Below the pieces are notes generated by a model. That model saw only the letters and a list, made by a program, of their open reading frames with translations, was not told where the DNA came from and did not search any database. Position numbers and translations under genes: made by a program. DNA of 64,000 nt, from assembly GCA_034509495.1 (NCBI GenBank), contig CM067507.1, forward strand, positions 31,610,279 through 31,674,278, written 5' to 3'. This document shows positions 1 to 54,799 of this stretch, piece after piece. The stretch comes from Acestrorhynchus altus. Its lineage: Eukaryota; Chordata; Actinopteri; Characiformes; Acestrorhynchidae. Position 1 is the first letter of the stretch. Each line of letters opens with the position of its first letter.

Positions 1-460
1 CTTAGCACCTGATTTTGGGTAGTTTCTCCCATTCTTCTTTGCAGAACCTCTCAAGCTCCGTCAATTAGATGGGGAGCATTGGTGCCCACTTTTTTATATA
101 TCTCCAGAGATGTTCAATCAGGTTCAAGTCTGGGCCACTTAAGGACATTCACAGAGTTTTCCTGAAGCCACTCCGTTGTTATCTTTGCTGTGTGCTTAGG
201 GTCGTTAGGCTGTTGAATGATAAACCTTCATCCCAATCTGAGGTCCAGAGCACTCTGGAGCAGGTTATCATCAAGGACGTATCTCTACATCACTGCAGTA
301 TGTTTCTAATTTTTTTCTGCACCCTTTCCCAGATCTGTGTCTAGAGACAATTCCTTAGACTTCACGGCTTGGTTTCAAGCTGTAGACAAATCCAAAGGAT
401 GATCAGTGGAAACAAGATGCATTTTAGCTCAATTTTCAGCTATTTTAAACTGAACACCCT
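1..460 (-). mobile_element. Tc1-like DNA transposon remnant, cut by the window edge
   Basis: The + strand reads the complement of a typical fish Tc1-like transposase C-terminal half: tracts such as CCAATCTGAGGTCCAGAGC at 234 and GATGATCAGTGGAAACAAGA near 398 are diagnostic of this family. The second tract recurs in the nonautonomous copy at about 50650. Several stops and deletions break the frame, so it is a fossil. Confidence 0.7.
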
Positions 461-660
461 GTAGAAATACTGCCAATAGAATTGGATGCTCTGCAGCATA
501 TTGGCACCATGTTTATGCCAAACATGGACTAGAGGGATATAAATCCCTGCAGCTTTGAGTTGTGGAACTCTGGAATGAAAGTGCTCCTTCAAATACTTTT
601 GGACTGTTGGGGGGTTGGGGATGAGGTGGGATGGTGATCATCCAACATCCTGATCATTGA
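455..660 (+). repeat. Copy of interspersed MITE-like family A
   Basis: It contains ACTGCCAATAGAATTGGATG, the ATTGGCACCATG block and an ATACTTTTGGACTG…GATGGTGATCATCCAACATCC tail, shared with copies at about 18.96, 22.55 and 53.8 kb (same strand) and 15.0, 25.1, 41.8 and 49.2 kb (opposite strand). No coding capacity is visible. Confidence 0.6.
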
Positions 661-1599
661 TTTCTAAAGAAACAACGAATGAGCAGCTTTCCCAGTTCTT
701 GTGTTCAGATAGTGTATGTTCACTGTAAATCAGATACATGTCATGCCCATTATAAGGAGATATGGTTTATAGAAATTACACATTAGTGATGGCTCCCCAT
801 GTCCTTTTGTGCAGGGATTCTTCCAGCTTTGGTATGTGAGTAAGCGAACAATGACTGAATGGTCTGACTGAATGGCATTAACCAGTGGAGGTTGTTTAAA
901 TGAACATTTTGAGCCTGTCCAGACTGCACACACTGCACACACAGCCAACTGAATGCTGAGCAAAGCAGTGAATTAGTATTTCTCAGGGTCCAAATGCTGC
1001 TCTAAATGGATGCTTTAAAAGTGGTAGACAGGATTACTGCAGACACTAAAATGTAATGAAATAAATGTCAGTTTCTATTCAATACTTGCATTTTAAAGAT
1101 ATAAAAAAGACCACTAGTGCATATCATCACAAGAGCCAGCAGAGGGTGTAAGAGATTTGTGAAAATGGCTTCTTGGAGAAAAGATGAAAAATGTGTATAT
1201 TCTAAATCAGTTTCCCCCTCAGTTGTGCTTATTTGTTTTTATGAAAGTCTTTACTTAGTCATGACACACATTCTAGGTCTAGTGGCATCATCAGTAGTGT
1301 TTGACAGATGTGAGGAAAGTGCCCTAAACCTAAAGGTACACTGAGGTATTGTCAAAAAAATACAACCAAGTAACACAGTCTCAGGTCAAAGGACAACCTT
1401 CCCAAATTCCCATTAAGTGGCAGAACAAAAATATTATATCTTACATCTTATAATATAAGATTAAACAACATAATCAGTAACAGAGTGTTTACAGTGGTCT
1501 TATTTCATTTGCTTTTCTCTCAGTTGGCCAAAAGTGTTTTTTTTTTCACATGGCTCTGAGTGTTTCATTACTGCGATGTTTTCAGAAATTCACTGCTCT

Positions 1600-1850
1600 G
1601 GTGTTTTGTTGCATGTCATTTTCCGGGCTTCATAACTCAAGATGAGTAACCTACAGACATGATTTATATCATGAACTACTACAAAGCAGCTTCCAGTGCA
1701 TGTTTACTGCTCTGTCCATGTGTTCTTTTTCAACCTGCATACAAACTCTGACTGATCAGCTAGAGGGGGCAGGACTGATTATATCACTGACCCAAATATT
1801 GGGTTATAGAGGGAAATAAGAAGGGAGGTGCTGTTTGTTCTCTTTCTTTA
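1600..1850 (+). repeat. Copy of interspersed family B
   Basis: It shares ordered blocks (CATAACTCAAGATGAGTAACC; CAGTGCATGTTTACTGCTCT; CTGACTGATCAGC; GACCCAAATATTGGGTTATA) with copies at about 13.31, 40.76 and 62.62 kb. It is noncoding; the class is not recognised. Confidence 0.65.
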
Positions 1851-2624
1851 GTCACACAGTGTTTCAGAATAAATTTCAGAATAAAAGTCATGAAAAGGGA
1901 TACAGATAGTAAAATAATAAAGGGTTTTATTTTTTTTTCTGGACCTCTATCAAGTATTTTGAATAATTTACTGTAAATATCCTTGTCAATCTAATCATTA
2001 CAAGTAAGTAATCAAAATGCTAATTTTTAGCTGAGAAACACTCTAGGTGATCAATTCCCAATTGGAGTTCTGAAGTGTAAAGTGTTTTTAGTTCTTTTAA
2101 GCAGAAATAAATAAAAATGGAAGTAAAAATGTAAATTCCCTTATTTTTACATCTCAAAGGAATAACCTAGGACATTCTCAAAATAACATCTGGCATGTGT
2201 GACTGTCTAATATACATATCTTTCTAATGTTTTGTTGAATAAAAGTATTTCAAACTATAAAAACATCCCACAAAATTGGCCTTGGGTTCTAAAGCTTAAC
2301 CAACAGAAACTCATGAATAATCCCAGCCGACCTTTCCCAGTTTATTCACCGCTGAATCAATGCCATGGTCATGTTTGAAGTTTAGAATAAATGATTTTAC
2401 GAACATTTTACTTCAATTCACAGATTATTCTTCAGTACTCACTTGGGGTGAGGCTGGTCGTTATATTCCCCTCCCAATTTGTTAGTTTACCCTGATTAAT
2501 ACACTGCTATCTACAGTTCAAATGCATAAAATTCTGTCATAGGCTTGGAAATGGCCTCCGGCTCCACAGAATACGACTGGCACCTGGTGAAACAACCATT
2601 TTACAAAGACCATCTGTAGTGCTT

Positions 2625-2955
2625 ATACTTTCCCTCAGAGCTACAGTAAAGACTTTCTGTAGCATGTGTCCTCAGAGCCACACAAGGACTTACTGCAGTG
2701 TTTTTCTGCTTGTTACGTTTCATTGTATAACCTTATCATAGTTCTGGACACCTGCGTCTTAACAACAACCTGCGTCTGAACGTTTCACAGGTCCACTGGT
2801 GGAATATCTCTCAACGTTTCTTGAAAGTTTCACAGGCCCAGTGCTTGAGTGACTCTGAACTAAGGTTTGGATGATTTTAACAGGCCTACCTCTGGAGTGA
2901 ATCTCCATTGTGGCTTGTGTGTTTAACTGGCCCATTGCTGAAGTTACCCTGTATC
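2625..2955 (+). repeat. Degenerate tandem repeats of about 39 and 48 bp
   Basis: Two CTCAGAGCYACA…GGACTT units lie at about 2630-2700. Four degenerate units built on GTTT(C/A)ACAGGYCCA follow, near 2780, 2829, 2875 and 2920. The copies are strongly diverged, which suggests an old tandem array. Confidence 0.4.
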
Positions 2956-3399
2956 ACAGATTGTGTATTGAGCTGTCTCTCTGTTGCCCTCCCATGCTGA
3001 CCACTGGGCTCATTGTACTTCATGGCTCAGAGACCTATCAGACTGGGTAGGACTTTACCTCTGCTGATAAGGTCTCTAATTGATTTTAAACCTATGGATT
3101 TTTTGCCCCAGTTGGAGAATTGTGTGTTTTGGTATACAGCAGTTATTGCTAGTTATTGCCCATCTAGTGTCTGACAGTGTTGAATATTATCACAGATGTT
3201 GTTGGTTGTCCTTTTCCAGCACACTACACTGCAGAAATGGAAAAGTTCTTTAAAAGTACATCCTGTACTTGGTGTTATTCTGCACCAGTGTGGAATAACC
3301 AAGAGCTTATCAGGATCTAAAAGACTTAGACCAGTGTTGTGTGAGGTCCGTTCTTACGGAGAGAAATCTGTTGCTACACTTAGTGGATGTGGTCACTGA

Positions 3400-3800
3400 G
3401 AGCAACCATTTCTGGGTGTTTTCTGAGGTACGATTAGGGTCACTGTCCTGCTGGAAGACCTAGAACACAAATCCAGCTTTCATTGGAACCCCAAATCCTT
3501 TGGTAATCTACACATTTTATGATGCCTTGCACACTTTCAAGCACCCAGTTCTAGAGACAGCAAACAACCTCAAACATTGTTGAACCTCCACCATATTTGA
3601 CTGTAGGCACTGTTTTCTTTTCTTTGTAGGCCTCACTCCATTTTCGATAAAGAGTAGAATGATGTGCTTTTCCAAAATGCTCTGGGATGTTGGATTGCTC
3701 ATGGACATTCTGGCAAACTGCAGTCTTTTTATGTCTCTGTGTGAGCAATTGGGTCCTCCTGGGTCTCCTGCCATAGAGTTTCATTTCATTCAATGGATAG
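3400..3800 (-). mobile_element. Tc1-like transposase fragment
   Basis: Minus-strand translation gives LYGRRPRRTQLLTQRHKKT near 3770 and TVPTVKYGGGSTMF near 3590, close to the canonical Tc1 strings (GRRPRR linker; TVKHGGGSIMVW before the catalytic core). A minus-strand QQDSDP motif lies near 3450. Frameshifts make it inactive. Confidence 0.75.
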
Positions 3801-5592
3801 TGTCAATGAATAGTTCACACTGACTTATGTCAAATGTGACTTTTTTCTGGTGTTATTCCAACACACACACGTGTGTGTGAAATAAACATGTGCAATATTC
3901 TTCTGGGAGTAATGATGGATTTTCTGGAAAAAATCCCGGCACACTTTAGTCTATGACTGTATGTGGAAGAAAGTTTTCCAAGATATGGAGCATTTAAAGA
4001 GTCAACTTTATAATATGTGTTTATATAATGCTTCCAATTGTATTGTATAGAATTTATACCCATCCTTTGGTGGAGCTGGAGAACAATACACAGTGGTTTC
4101 ATTTTTAAGCTGAGCTTTGGACAGGCAGTGCGATTTAGGGTGAATTAATTTGCCCATGGTGCCACTAGATATTACCCACTTGCATTTCACTGTTATTACT
4201 GGTCAAAAGAAAGTCATCCAACCCCCACACAGATGCAAAAAGTGCAATAAATAGCTCTGTATAGCCACAATTTATAGTCTCTTTTCCTTGTCTCCTTAGC
4301 AACGTAATATCCCAGTGAAAGTAAGATGATATGTTTGTCTTGCTGAGGAGCCATAGCTGCATCTGTGAGCAGAAACATACAGGCTGTTAAGCTCTGACCT
4401 CACAGTAATAATGAATATAATGAATAATGAAAATAATGAAAGCCTTCATGTGAAATTGCATGCAGTTAGTTTATTTATCTATTATAGAAGACATCACTTT
4501 GTGTTATGGGCTAATTTGTTGTGTTAAAAACCAGTTCTGAAAGTGAACTCTGAAAGACTGACCTTAATTTAAGCATTCTAGAGAAGGCTTTACTCTGAAA
4601 TTGGTCTCAAGCCAATGGTGCATTTGTCTTCTTGATGTTTCATGCCTAGAGAATATATTAGGACTGGGAACATTGCCTACAGACTCAGCCCTATCCCAGC
4701 ACTTTAGACATTAGAGATTGTACATGGTCAGTAGCTACAGTCCAGAATTAGGCTGGGGCTACTGAGATACTGTTAAGCAATACAAGGTCATAGTGGTCAA
4801 AGCTCGGGTGCACTGTCAGTGGTGACCAAAATTCCTGGACCTTTGCCTTCACTTAAGGATAGACATTATCTGAAATATGATACCTTCTGTGGCTGATTTT
4901 ATATGTGGAGTACCTCAGAATTTGAGTTTGGCTCTAATTTATTTTCACTTCCTCATGGAGTTTTAATTGGACATTTTAATATTTTGTTACCTTTTTTTTT
5001 GCTCCACTTTCCATCAAATCAAATGACTTCATTAAAGACTAAATGAAGTTAAATGAGGACTAAACAGAGTTCTGGTGGTTGCTCTTGACAACAGTCCTAG
5101 GAATTCCTAGGAAGTTCATTGTTTTTCTAAAAATCTGGATGTTTTTATTCTCATTTACACTTTTCATTTTAGATTAAGTGGCCTGCTTAGTCCTGTCGTA
5201 GTCCAACTAAAAATATTATAAACATCATATGGATCATATTTGTCTTTTCAGGGGAGAATTATTAATGCATATGTCATCTTGTTTAGACTACACTTGGCAA
5301 TGCTTTATATACTTGCCTTAGGCAAGACTTCAGTTGGTTCAAAACACAGTTGCTCAGCTCTTAATGAAGACTAAATGTGGTTGCAAGTGAAATTTATTAT
5401 TGATTTAAATTTTTGGATTTTTACTCATAAGGCTTTACACAGTGAAGCGTCTGGATACATTTATAAACTTGTAGTTTCTCAAACAAGGATAAGGTCACTG
5501 AGATACCCCTTGATAAAGGATTTTTTTTGTTGTTGTTCCTACACAATTAAAATTGAGGCTTCTTCAATAAAGAAAACTATTCTATATAGAAC

Positions 5593-5730
5593 ATAAACAC
5601 TTAAACACTTTAAAACCCTTGTGCAGGAAGCTGGCACTCCAGGACCAGGGTTGCCTGTAGCTTAATGTGGGGTTGGGGGGGTTGGGGTTTAGGGGGGTCT
5701 CTAGGACCAGGGTTGCGAGACATTGGACGT
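5593..5730 (-). repeat. Fragment of CAGGACCAGGGTTG-type interspersed repeat
   Basis: CAGGACCAGGGTTGC (5640) and AGGACCAGGGTTGCGAGACA (5702) are the ends of a repeat type whose other copies lie near 32.42, 57.95 and 58.46 kb. Confidence 0.4.
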
Positions 5731-5955
5731 GGGCATATGTGAGGGGTGATGCTCCATGAGCAAGAGTGGGAGCCACTATGCTGGCACGCAGATATTCCAG
5801 AACTCCCCCTGTGCGCGCGCGCAGTGGTACCGTCCACACGGACACGAGCGCGGCGGTTCAGCCCCGGCTTACCTTTGGACCGGCGGTTCGGAAGCAGAGA
5901 GACCCTGTCCTGTTCACCTCGCGCACCTGAAGCCGTCAATCTGGAGCCGTTCAGA

Positions 5956-48645
<42,690 letters not shown>

Positions 48646-49189
48646 AGGTAAGCACTCAGGGGCCTATTTTAATACAGATGGCCTCTGTTCAGGAATGGAG
48701 TAATAAAAAAAAATGAATGAGGTGGAACCAGGATTTTAAAACTTTAAGACAATCTCTTTGGGAATGAACTTGCTAGGATGGCGTGACCTGGCCATGTTAG
48801 CTGTTGTATTAAATGTTCTCCACTTGCAAATTATTTCCAGGCAGTGGAACAGCTAATTTCTAATTGTTTTGTTCTTCAGACAGTTCTCTGAATCTCGCAG
48901 CTTACTTCAACAAGAGCAAACCAAACTAATGTCTGAGGTTTAAATACAACATAAAAAAGTTCAGTGGTGCACAGCACCTATTATAATTTTTGCACATTTT
49001 AAGTAATGAATGTGTTGCATTTCTAATAGTTTCATTTTGCAGTTTTTTTAATGTTTGTTTGTTTGTTTTTCAGTTATATCAATTCCAACTCTCAATATTG
49101 TTAAAGTGATGATGAAATATCCATGTTTAAATATGTTTAAAAACTCACTGGTGTCCATTGGGTGTTCTAACTTTTTTCTATTAGCTATG

Positions 49190-49400
49190 AAATGACGTAG
49201 CTATCAGATACAGCAACACAAGCATTAGTGAGGCCAGAACGTTGGATTACCACCACTCCCAGACAACAAGGATCCACTGCTCCACAGCTGAGTGCTGGGT
49301 GGCTCTATACCCCCTATACCACGCATGGTATTGGGCATGGTAGCAGTAGGTTGACATGTATCTGTTCCAGGGAGTCCATGGCCATTAGGAGAAAGTTAGA
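49190..49400 (-). repeat. Partial copy of interspersed MITE-like family A, inverted
   Basis: ATTAGTGAGGCCAGAACGTTGG…GGTATTGGGCATGGTAGC…CTGTTCCAGGGAGTCCA matches blocks of the 15.0 kb copy. Confidence 0.55.
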
Positions 49401-50237
49401 TCCCAAGTAAGAAGTGAGAAATTCAGATTTATCAGAAAAACGTGTGCTATGAGATATCTTTTTTTTTGCCAGGCCATGTCAAAGGGAAATCAGCACTGCT
49501 TTCAACAGTCTCGTGGGGTGAAGAAGGAAAACATGGAAATGCGGGAAAGCCAAAAAAGTGAAAAGAAAAAAGAACTTATGACTCCTCTTTCAGAGAGACA
49601 ATGCAACAGGCATGATTGGTCCCGGTGAGAGGCGAAGCAGTGTGTGTTCACGGACAAATCTCTCACCACCATTCAGCATCTGTTGCTCAACATTTCACAG
49701 GCCTTCATTTGAATACCTTCAAATATTCATTCCATTGAGGTCAAAGCCCAGCATTGCTTGTGAGGAGTGAAAACAGAGGTGAACGACTAAGACCTGACTT
49801 TAGGCTGTAAGTGGTTTTAAACATACAGTACAGTTTGTTGTGACATTACATGGGGAGTACACAATACATGTTTTATTGTTCATTTGTTTATTTAGTCGAG
49901 TAACGGTCCAGTCCAGACTGCTCTTTCATTTCCATTAAATGTCTAATTGAATTAAACGTCTGTGTGCCGATCTGTGTAAATCCACTGGCTCACCTGTTTG
50001 AAAAAAAGAATACACCATTAAAGAGAATTCAGTGCTGGCATTTAGAGCAGAACAATGTTCCTAAGCCTCCAGATTTACTGTTCTTCTCCAGCTTTTGCAT
50101 TTTGTGTTCCACCACATTGAGGATTGTTCTGTTCCGCAGACTTGATTCAGGCTGAATGGAGGAGAGCAGCTGCTGCTGAGGCTTCCCTCCAGCCAATACT
50201 ACCATGTGTCAGTCTGCAACCATCTTCAGCACATTTA

Positions 50238-50240
<3 letters not shown>

Positions 50241-50298
<58 letters not shown>
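50241..50298. repeat. (CT)n microsatellite
   Basis: About 28 CT units. Confidence 0.98.
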
Positions 50299-50299
<1 letters not shown>

Positions 50300-50310
50300 A
50301 CATCCATCTA

Positions 50311-50893
50311 CAGTGCATCCAGATAGTATTCACTTTTTGCACTTTTTGTTATGTTACAGCCTTGTTTCAAAAAGGATTCAAATGGATTTCTTTCTCTCAA
50401 AATTCTACACATAATACCCCATTAAGACACAAAGACAAAAGGAGAAAGGTTTGTTTCAAATTTATAAAATAAATAACACAAAAAATATAACATGTATAAG
50501 TATTCACAGCCTTTGCACAACACTTTGCTGAAGCACCTTTTGCAGCAATTACAACGTCAAGTCTTATATAAACCTTATATAAACAGGTGTCTGCCATTTC
50601 ATGTTCAATCCACTGAATTTACCACTGATGTAGAAACATCAGAAGGATGATAAGTGGAAACAAGATGCACCTTAGCTCAATTTGGAGTGTCATGGCAAAG
50701 GCTATGAATAGTTATGTAGATGTTATATTTTTGTGTTTTATTTTTAATAAATTTGCCAAATTTTTAAGCATTTCTCACTGTGTCATCGTGGGGTATAGTG
50801 TGTAGAATTCTGATGGAAAAATGATTTAATCCATTTTGGAATAAAGCTGTAACAACAATGCTGAAGCACTGTGAATGCTTTCCGGATGCACTA
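50311..50893. mobile_element. Nonautonomous Tc1-like element with TA target duplication
   Basis: The left end CAGTGCATCCAGATAGTATT and the right end GTGAATGCTTTCCGGATGCACTA are inverted repeats, flanked by TA at 50309-50310 and 50894-50895, the target duplication expected for Tc1/mariner. Subterminal TGTTATGTTACAGCC and GGAATAAAGCTGTAACAACA are also inverted. There is no transposase frame, so it would need one in trans. Confidence 0.8.
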
Positions 50894-50964
50894 TATTTAT
50901 GCACCAATCCATGCAACCAGAAATCTATCAATCTCATCTATCTATCCATGCATCTATCCCACTT

Positions 50965-50965
50965 T

Positions 50966-51031
<66 letters not shown>
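50965..51031. repeat. (CT)n microsatellite
   Basis: About 32 CT units followed by TATCTATC. Confidence 0.98.
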
Positions 51032-51038
<7 letters not shown>

Positions 51039-52599
51039 ATCTATCTAGCTCTCAAAATGTCTGTATTCTTTCTGTTTTTCTTTTTGTAACTCCCTCCCCC
51101 ACTCCTTACCTATTTCTCTTCTTTATTCTCAGTCTATAGTAGCGCTGTCATCACCACCTCAGGTGCGCTGTCCTCATGCACAGGCTTCAAGTAATGGTGT
51201 TCACTTTAATGTTTTATCGTTCACACTCCATTAATTTTGAAAATGTCCAAACAATGGGTTTGTTTCATGAGCCAGTGCTGCACCTGCTCATACAGGCAAA
51301 CTTCTAACAGACAAATCCCCATTCAGTCCACTCTGGGCTCAGTCAGTCCAGAAAAATAGCCCAAAGACTTTCAGCGCCGTACTGCCATATCTGCTCCACG
51401 CGTTCAGTTCTGTCACCCATTCTCTTGCTGTACGTTCAGGAAATGTTGTGTTCATGTTTCTCTTTTGAATCCGTATGTCATTATCTGTGAGAGTTCTCAG
51501 ACTGTATGGTAGTATGTTTAAATGCAGTATCTGTGCCATTGAATTCTTGTGCATAGCCGTGTTTAAGGAATCCAAGTGACATATACAGAATTCAGACACT
51601 TTTATGTATTTGTCGCCAAGACAGCATGTTTAAATAGATAACGAAGCGCAATCACACCACATTTCAGTTGTCACTGCTTTCATATGCTATTCATTATTAT
51701 CAACCTTGATAATGAACTATGAGCTCTATTTTTGTATGGCTAAATTTAATTGGAGAAAAAAAAATGGCTTTAGAAAGTTCAGCTTCTTCTTTTTGTTTTC
51801 TGATGACCTTACTATGCCTCTGCTTCTGGCTTCTGTATAATGTACTCAAATGGAAAATGTGAGGAAACAGATGTAAACAAGTAAAAAAAAAGTACAAACA
51901 TTTGTGGTTAACCACATAAAAAGTAGTTTCACATTGTGGGGAAAGTATGTGTTTATTCACTCATGGTTTTTTATCTAATGTTTCGGAGAGTATAAAGATT
52001 ATATACAGTCTATGGTCAAATGCTGGTCTTCTGAAAGGCCAAAGGACACAATTAATTGAATAAAAAAGCAACATGTTGTATAGAAATGTAAACTATTTGT
52101 AAAGCTATTTTTTATGATAAGCATGTTTATTATTGGTTTAATGTATTTTTTGGCTTAATTTCAGTTGTTGCATTTGTTGTATGGCTTTAGGCTCCATTGC
52201 ATAGGAAAAGAGCACTATTAAAATCATTGTATGTGAAGCTATTAGTCTGTCGTCTGTTGTAGCACAGTATTGCACAGTCGTGGGGAGTCATCACAGCCAA
52301 GAATTTTTCCTTTAAAGTTCATGAATCGCACTGCTCTTATTTCACTCAAAGAGGAAATAATGCTTGTTAGTGATATTATGGCTCTGGATGGTTAGAGCCT
52401 GAGTCATCAAATCAAGTTTGTTTACATGATTAGTCATGACAGGGTGAAAGAATTTGCACCTGTCAGAATAGAAATGAGATATTTAGGTCTAATATTGTGG
52501 AAAATATCAATATTGTAGGATTGCTTACTCACTCTGATTACTCAATACAAAAAGAATAATGCATTCAACTTTGTAAGCCTTCTTTATCGCTGTTCTTCA

Positions 52600-53260
52600 A
52601 AGATCAAGACCTCATAGGACCACAGATCAGCTATTATGTGGGTGCTGGGTCATTCTCAGCACTGCAGTGACACTGACATGGTGGTGTGTTAGTGTGTGTT
52701 GTGCTGGTGTGAGTGGATCAGACACAGCAGTGCTGCTTAAGTTTTTAAATACTGTGTCCACGCACTGTCCACTCTATTAGACACTCCTACCTATTTGCTC
52801 CACCTTGTAGATGTAAAGTCAGAGACAGAAGCTCACCTGTTTCTGTACAGTTTGTGTTGGTCATCCTCTAGTCCTTCATCAGTGCTCACAGGACGCTGCA
52901 CACAGGATGCTGCACACAGGATGCTGCACACAGGATGCTGCACACAGGACGCTGCACACAGGACGCTGCACACAGGACGCTGCACACAGGATGCCACTGG
53001 ATATTTCTGGTTGGTGGACTATTCTCAGTCCAGCAGTGACACTGATGGGTTTAAATGCTCCAGCAGCACTCCAACACACACAAACATGCCACCACTGTGT
53101 CAATGTCACAGTGCTGTGAACGACCTCCCATCCAAATGAAACCTGTTCTGTGGGGTTCTGGCCATCGATTACAGGGTGAAAGGAGGCATACTGTATGCAG
53201 AGAAACAGATGGACTACAGTCTGTAATTACGCAACTACAACGTACTCCTGTATGTTAATA
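52600..53260. repeat. Palindromic interspersed element, copy 1, with internal 14-bp minisatellite
   Basis: The left arm (TCAGCACTGCAGTGACACTG, CATGGTGGTGTG) is the inverse of the right arm (CCACCACTGTGTCAATGTCACAGTGCTG). The middle carries the minisatellite. A second copy lies at 54.80-55.37 kb. Confidence 0.7.
52891..52988 (+). repeat. 14-bp minisatellite GGAYGCTGCACACA, 7 units
   Basis: Seven contiguous units differ only at the Y position (C,T,T,T,C,C,C); a partial eighth starts at 52989. Frames across it (CTQDAAHRMLHTG-type repeats) are not genes. Confidence 0.95.
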
Positions 53261-53429
53261 TATAGCCATTTACAAATACTTCATATATACTAAATATTTA
53301 CGCATATTACATATTATTTTAATACATGTAATATTTTAATAATATTGAAATATCTTAAAATATTTACATTTTTGAATAATTTAAATTTAATTCACACTCA
53401 TATATTTATATATATATTATGAATACACT

Positions 53430-53600
53430 CATCATCAAACTAACATGAATGAAACTTGGAGGGTAGGTCTGACATTGTGAAACATGCAAATGATTCAAGT
53501 TTCACATTTAACCATGCATGTGTCGTAAGCCCGGACGGGCCTTATTACTTATTTCCTGACTGCCATATAAGGTCATCCTTTTGTGTATGATTTCCATTCA
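53430..53600 (+). mobile_element. Left-end fragment of the Tc3-type family seen at 12.04 kb
   Basis: GAATGAAACTTGGAGGGTAGGTCTGACATTGTG…AATGATTCAAGTTTCAC…CCATGCATGTG…GGCCTTATTACT parallels 12098-12220; no transposase sequence follows. Confidence 0.65.
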
Positions 53601-53689
53601 TTCAGCAAAGAAGGTAAGTAAAAACCTCTAAAGACTCTAAAGATGAATGCAGAGTAGCAGCAGTCTACTAGCTAAGGATATCTAAGTGA

Positions 53690-53760
53690 ACAGCAAAGCA
53701 CTTTTGTAAGTCGCTCCGAATAAGGACGTCTGCTAAATGCCATAAATGTAAATGTAACAC
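53690..53760 (+). repeat. Fish SINE 3' tail
   Basis: TTGTAAGTCGCTCCGAATAAGGACGTCTGCTAAATGCCATAAATGTAAATGTAA is the shared tail of several teleost SINE families; the tRNA-derived head is missing. Confidence 0.7.
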
Positions 53761-53779
53761 AAACATATAAAGAAAGGGG

Positions 53780-54195
53780 AAATGCTCTAGTTATACAGAC
53801 ACAGCTAAGATCTGCATAGAACAACACTGTGTAAAGAACAGCAAACTGGATTGGCCAGAAACTGCATTAACCTTACCATTCAGAATGTCAAGCATTGGGT
53901 ATAAAACCCCCAAGTATTGGGCTGTGAAGCAGTGGAAACATGTTCTCTGGAGTGATGGAGCTCCATCTAATACCTTTAGAAGGAGGAGGAGTGACGTTTC
54001 TGATGCAGAACTAATAATCCAAAATCTGTACCTCACTGACAACCTATCTGGCCTGGCTGACTGCAGGTCACTGATCTCAAGAGCAATTTTCCAGCATCTA
54101 ATGGAAACCATTTCCAGACGAGAGGCTGTTACTCCCTTTTACTGACGATAGGGAGGATTTGATGAACAGGTGTCTGCAAACTTTTGAACTTTGGG
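53780..54195 (+). repeat. Copy of interspersed MITE-like family A, extended
   Basis: It shares GGGTATAAAACCCCCAAGTATTGGGCTGTG, AACATGTTCTCTGGA and GGAGCTCCATCTAATACC with other copies and ends GGTGTCTGCAAACTTTTGAAC. Confidence 0.6.
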
Positions 54196-54799
54196 TTATT
54201 ATGATCTGGCTTAGAGATGATCACTTTGAGTAGTTAGCAAACATGGAAGAAAAAGCGTAGTGGCAAACAGATTGCAAATGTAATGTTCTCAATTTATCAA
54301 CATTAAATGCAGCATGCTGGGGTTAATGGGAGTCAATGACCAAATCACAGGTAATTGGTTCAGTGTATGAATTTTGTCCTGTTGTCCGTAACGCCAGCCA
54401 ACTCAGTCGTTCTAATATCAGCAATATTCAAACAAGAGTTCGCTGAAGTAAATTTGTACACAGCACTAATTCAGTTAATTAGATTATCATTACAGAAGTC
54501 TGGCAGTCATTTGTTTAGTGAATAACATAATGCCTTGAATGCACAGAGCAAAACAGCAAAAACTATAGTGAGATTAAGAGGATTTTTTTTAAGACGGGTG
54601 GCAGCCGTTGTTCTGGTGTGTTGCTGAGAAGCAAAAATAAATATCTGAGTCAGGGAGGAAACCTGTGATTCAGGCTTTACCTGAATTCAGTTCAGCCTTA
54701 TTGTCTTTGCAAATGGTAATCCAAAGTGCAAAAAGAAAGCAGACATCCAAGGTCAAGAAGTAAAGAAAGTAAACATAGCAGTTACATCAATCCTTGTTT

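Larger units (their letters stand above)
1..5740. other. Upstream region: no gene found
   Basis: Apart from the Tc1, family A, family B and tandem-repeat fragments listed separately, this AT-rich stretch shows no exon I can support. It is either intergenic or an upstream RALYL intron. 3840-5600 holds nothing recognisable. Confidence 0.6.

Noticed and set aside
52795..53139. Repeated-peptide frames with CTQDAAHR units
   Set aside because: They arise from the 14-bp minisatellite, whose period gives open frames on both strands.
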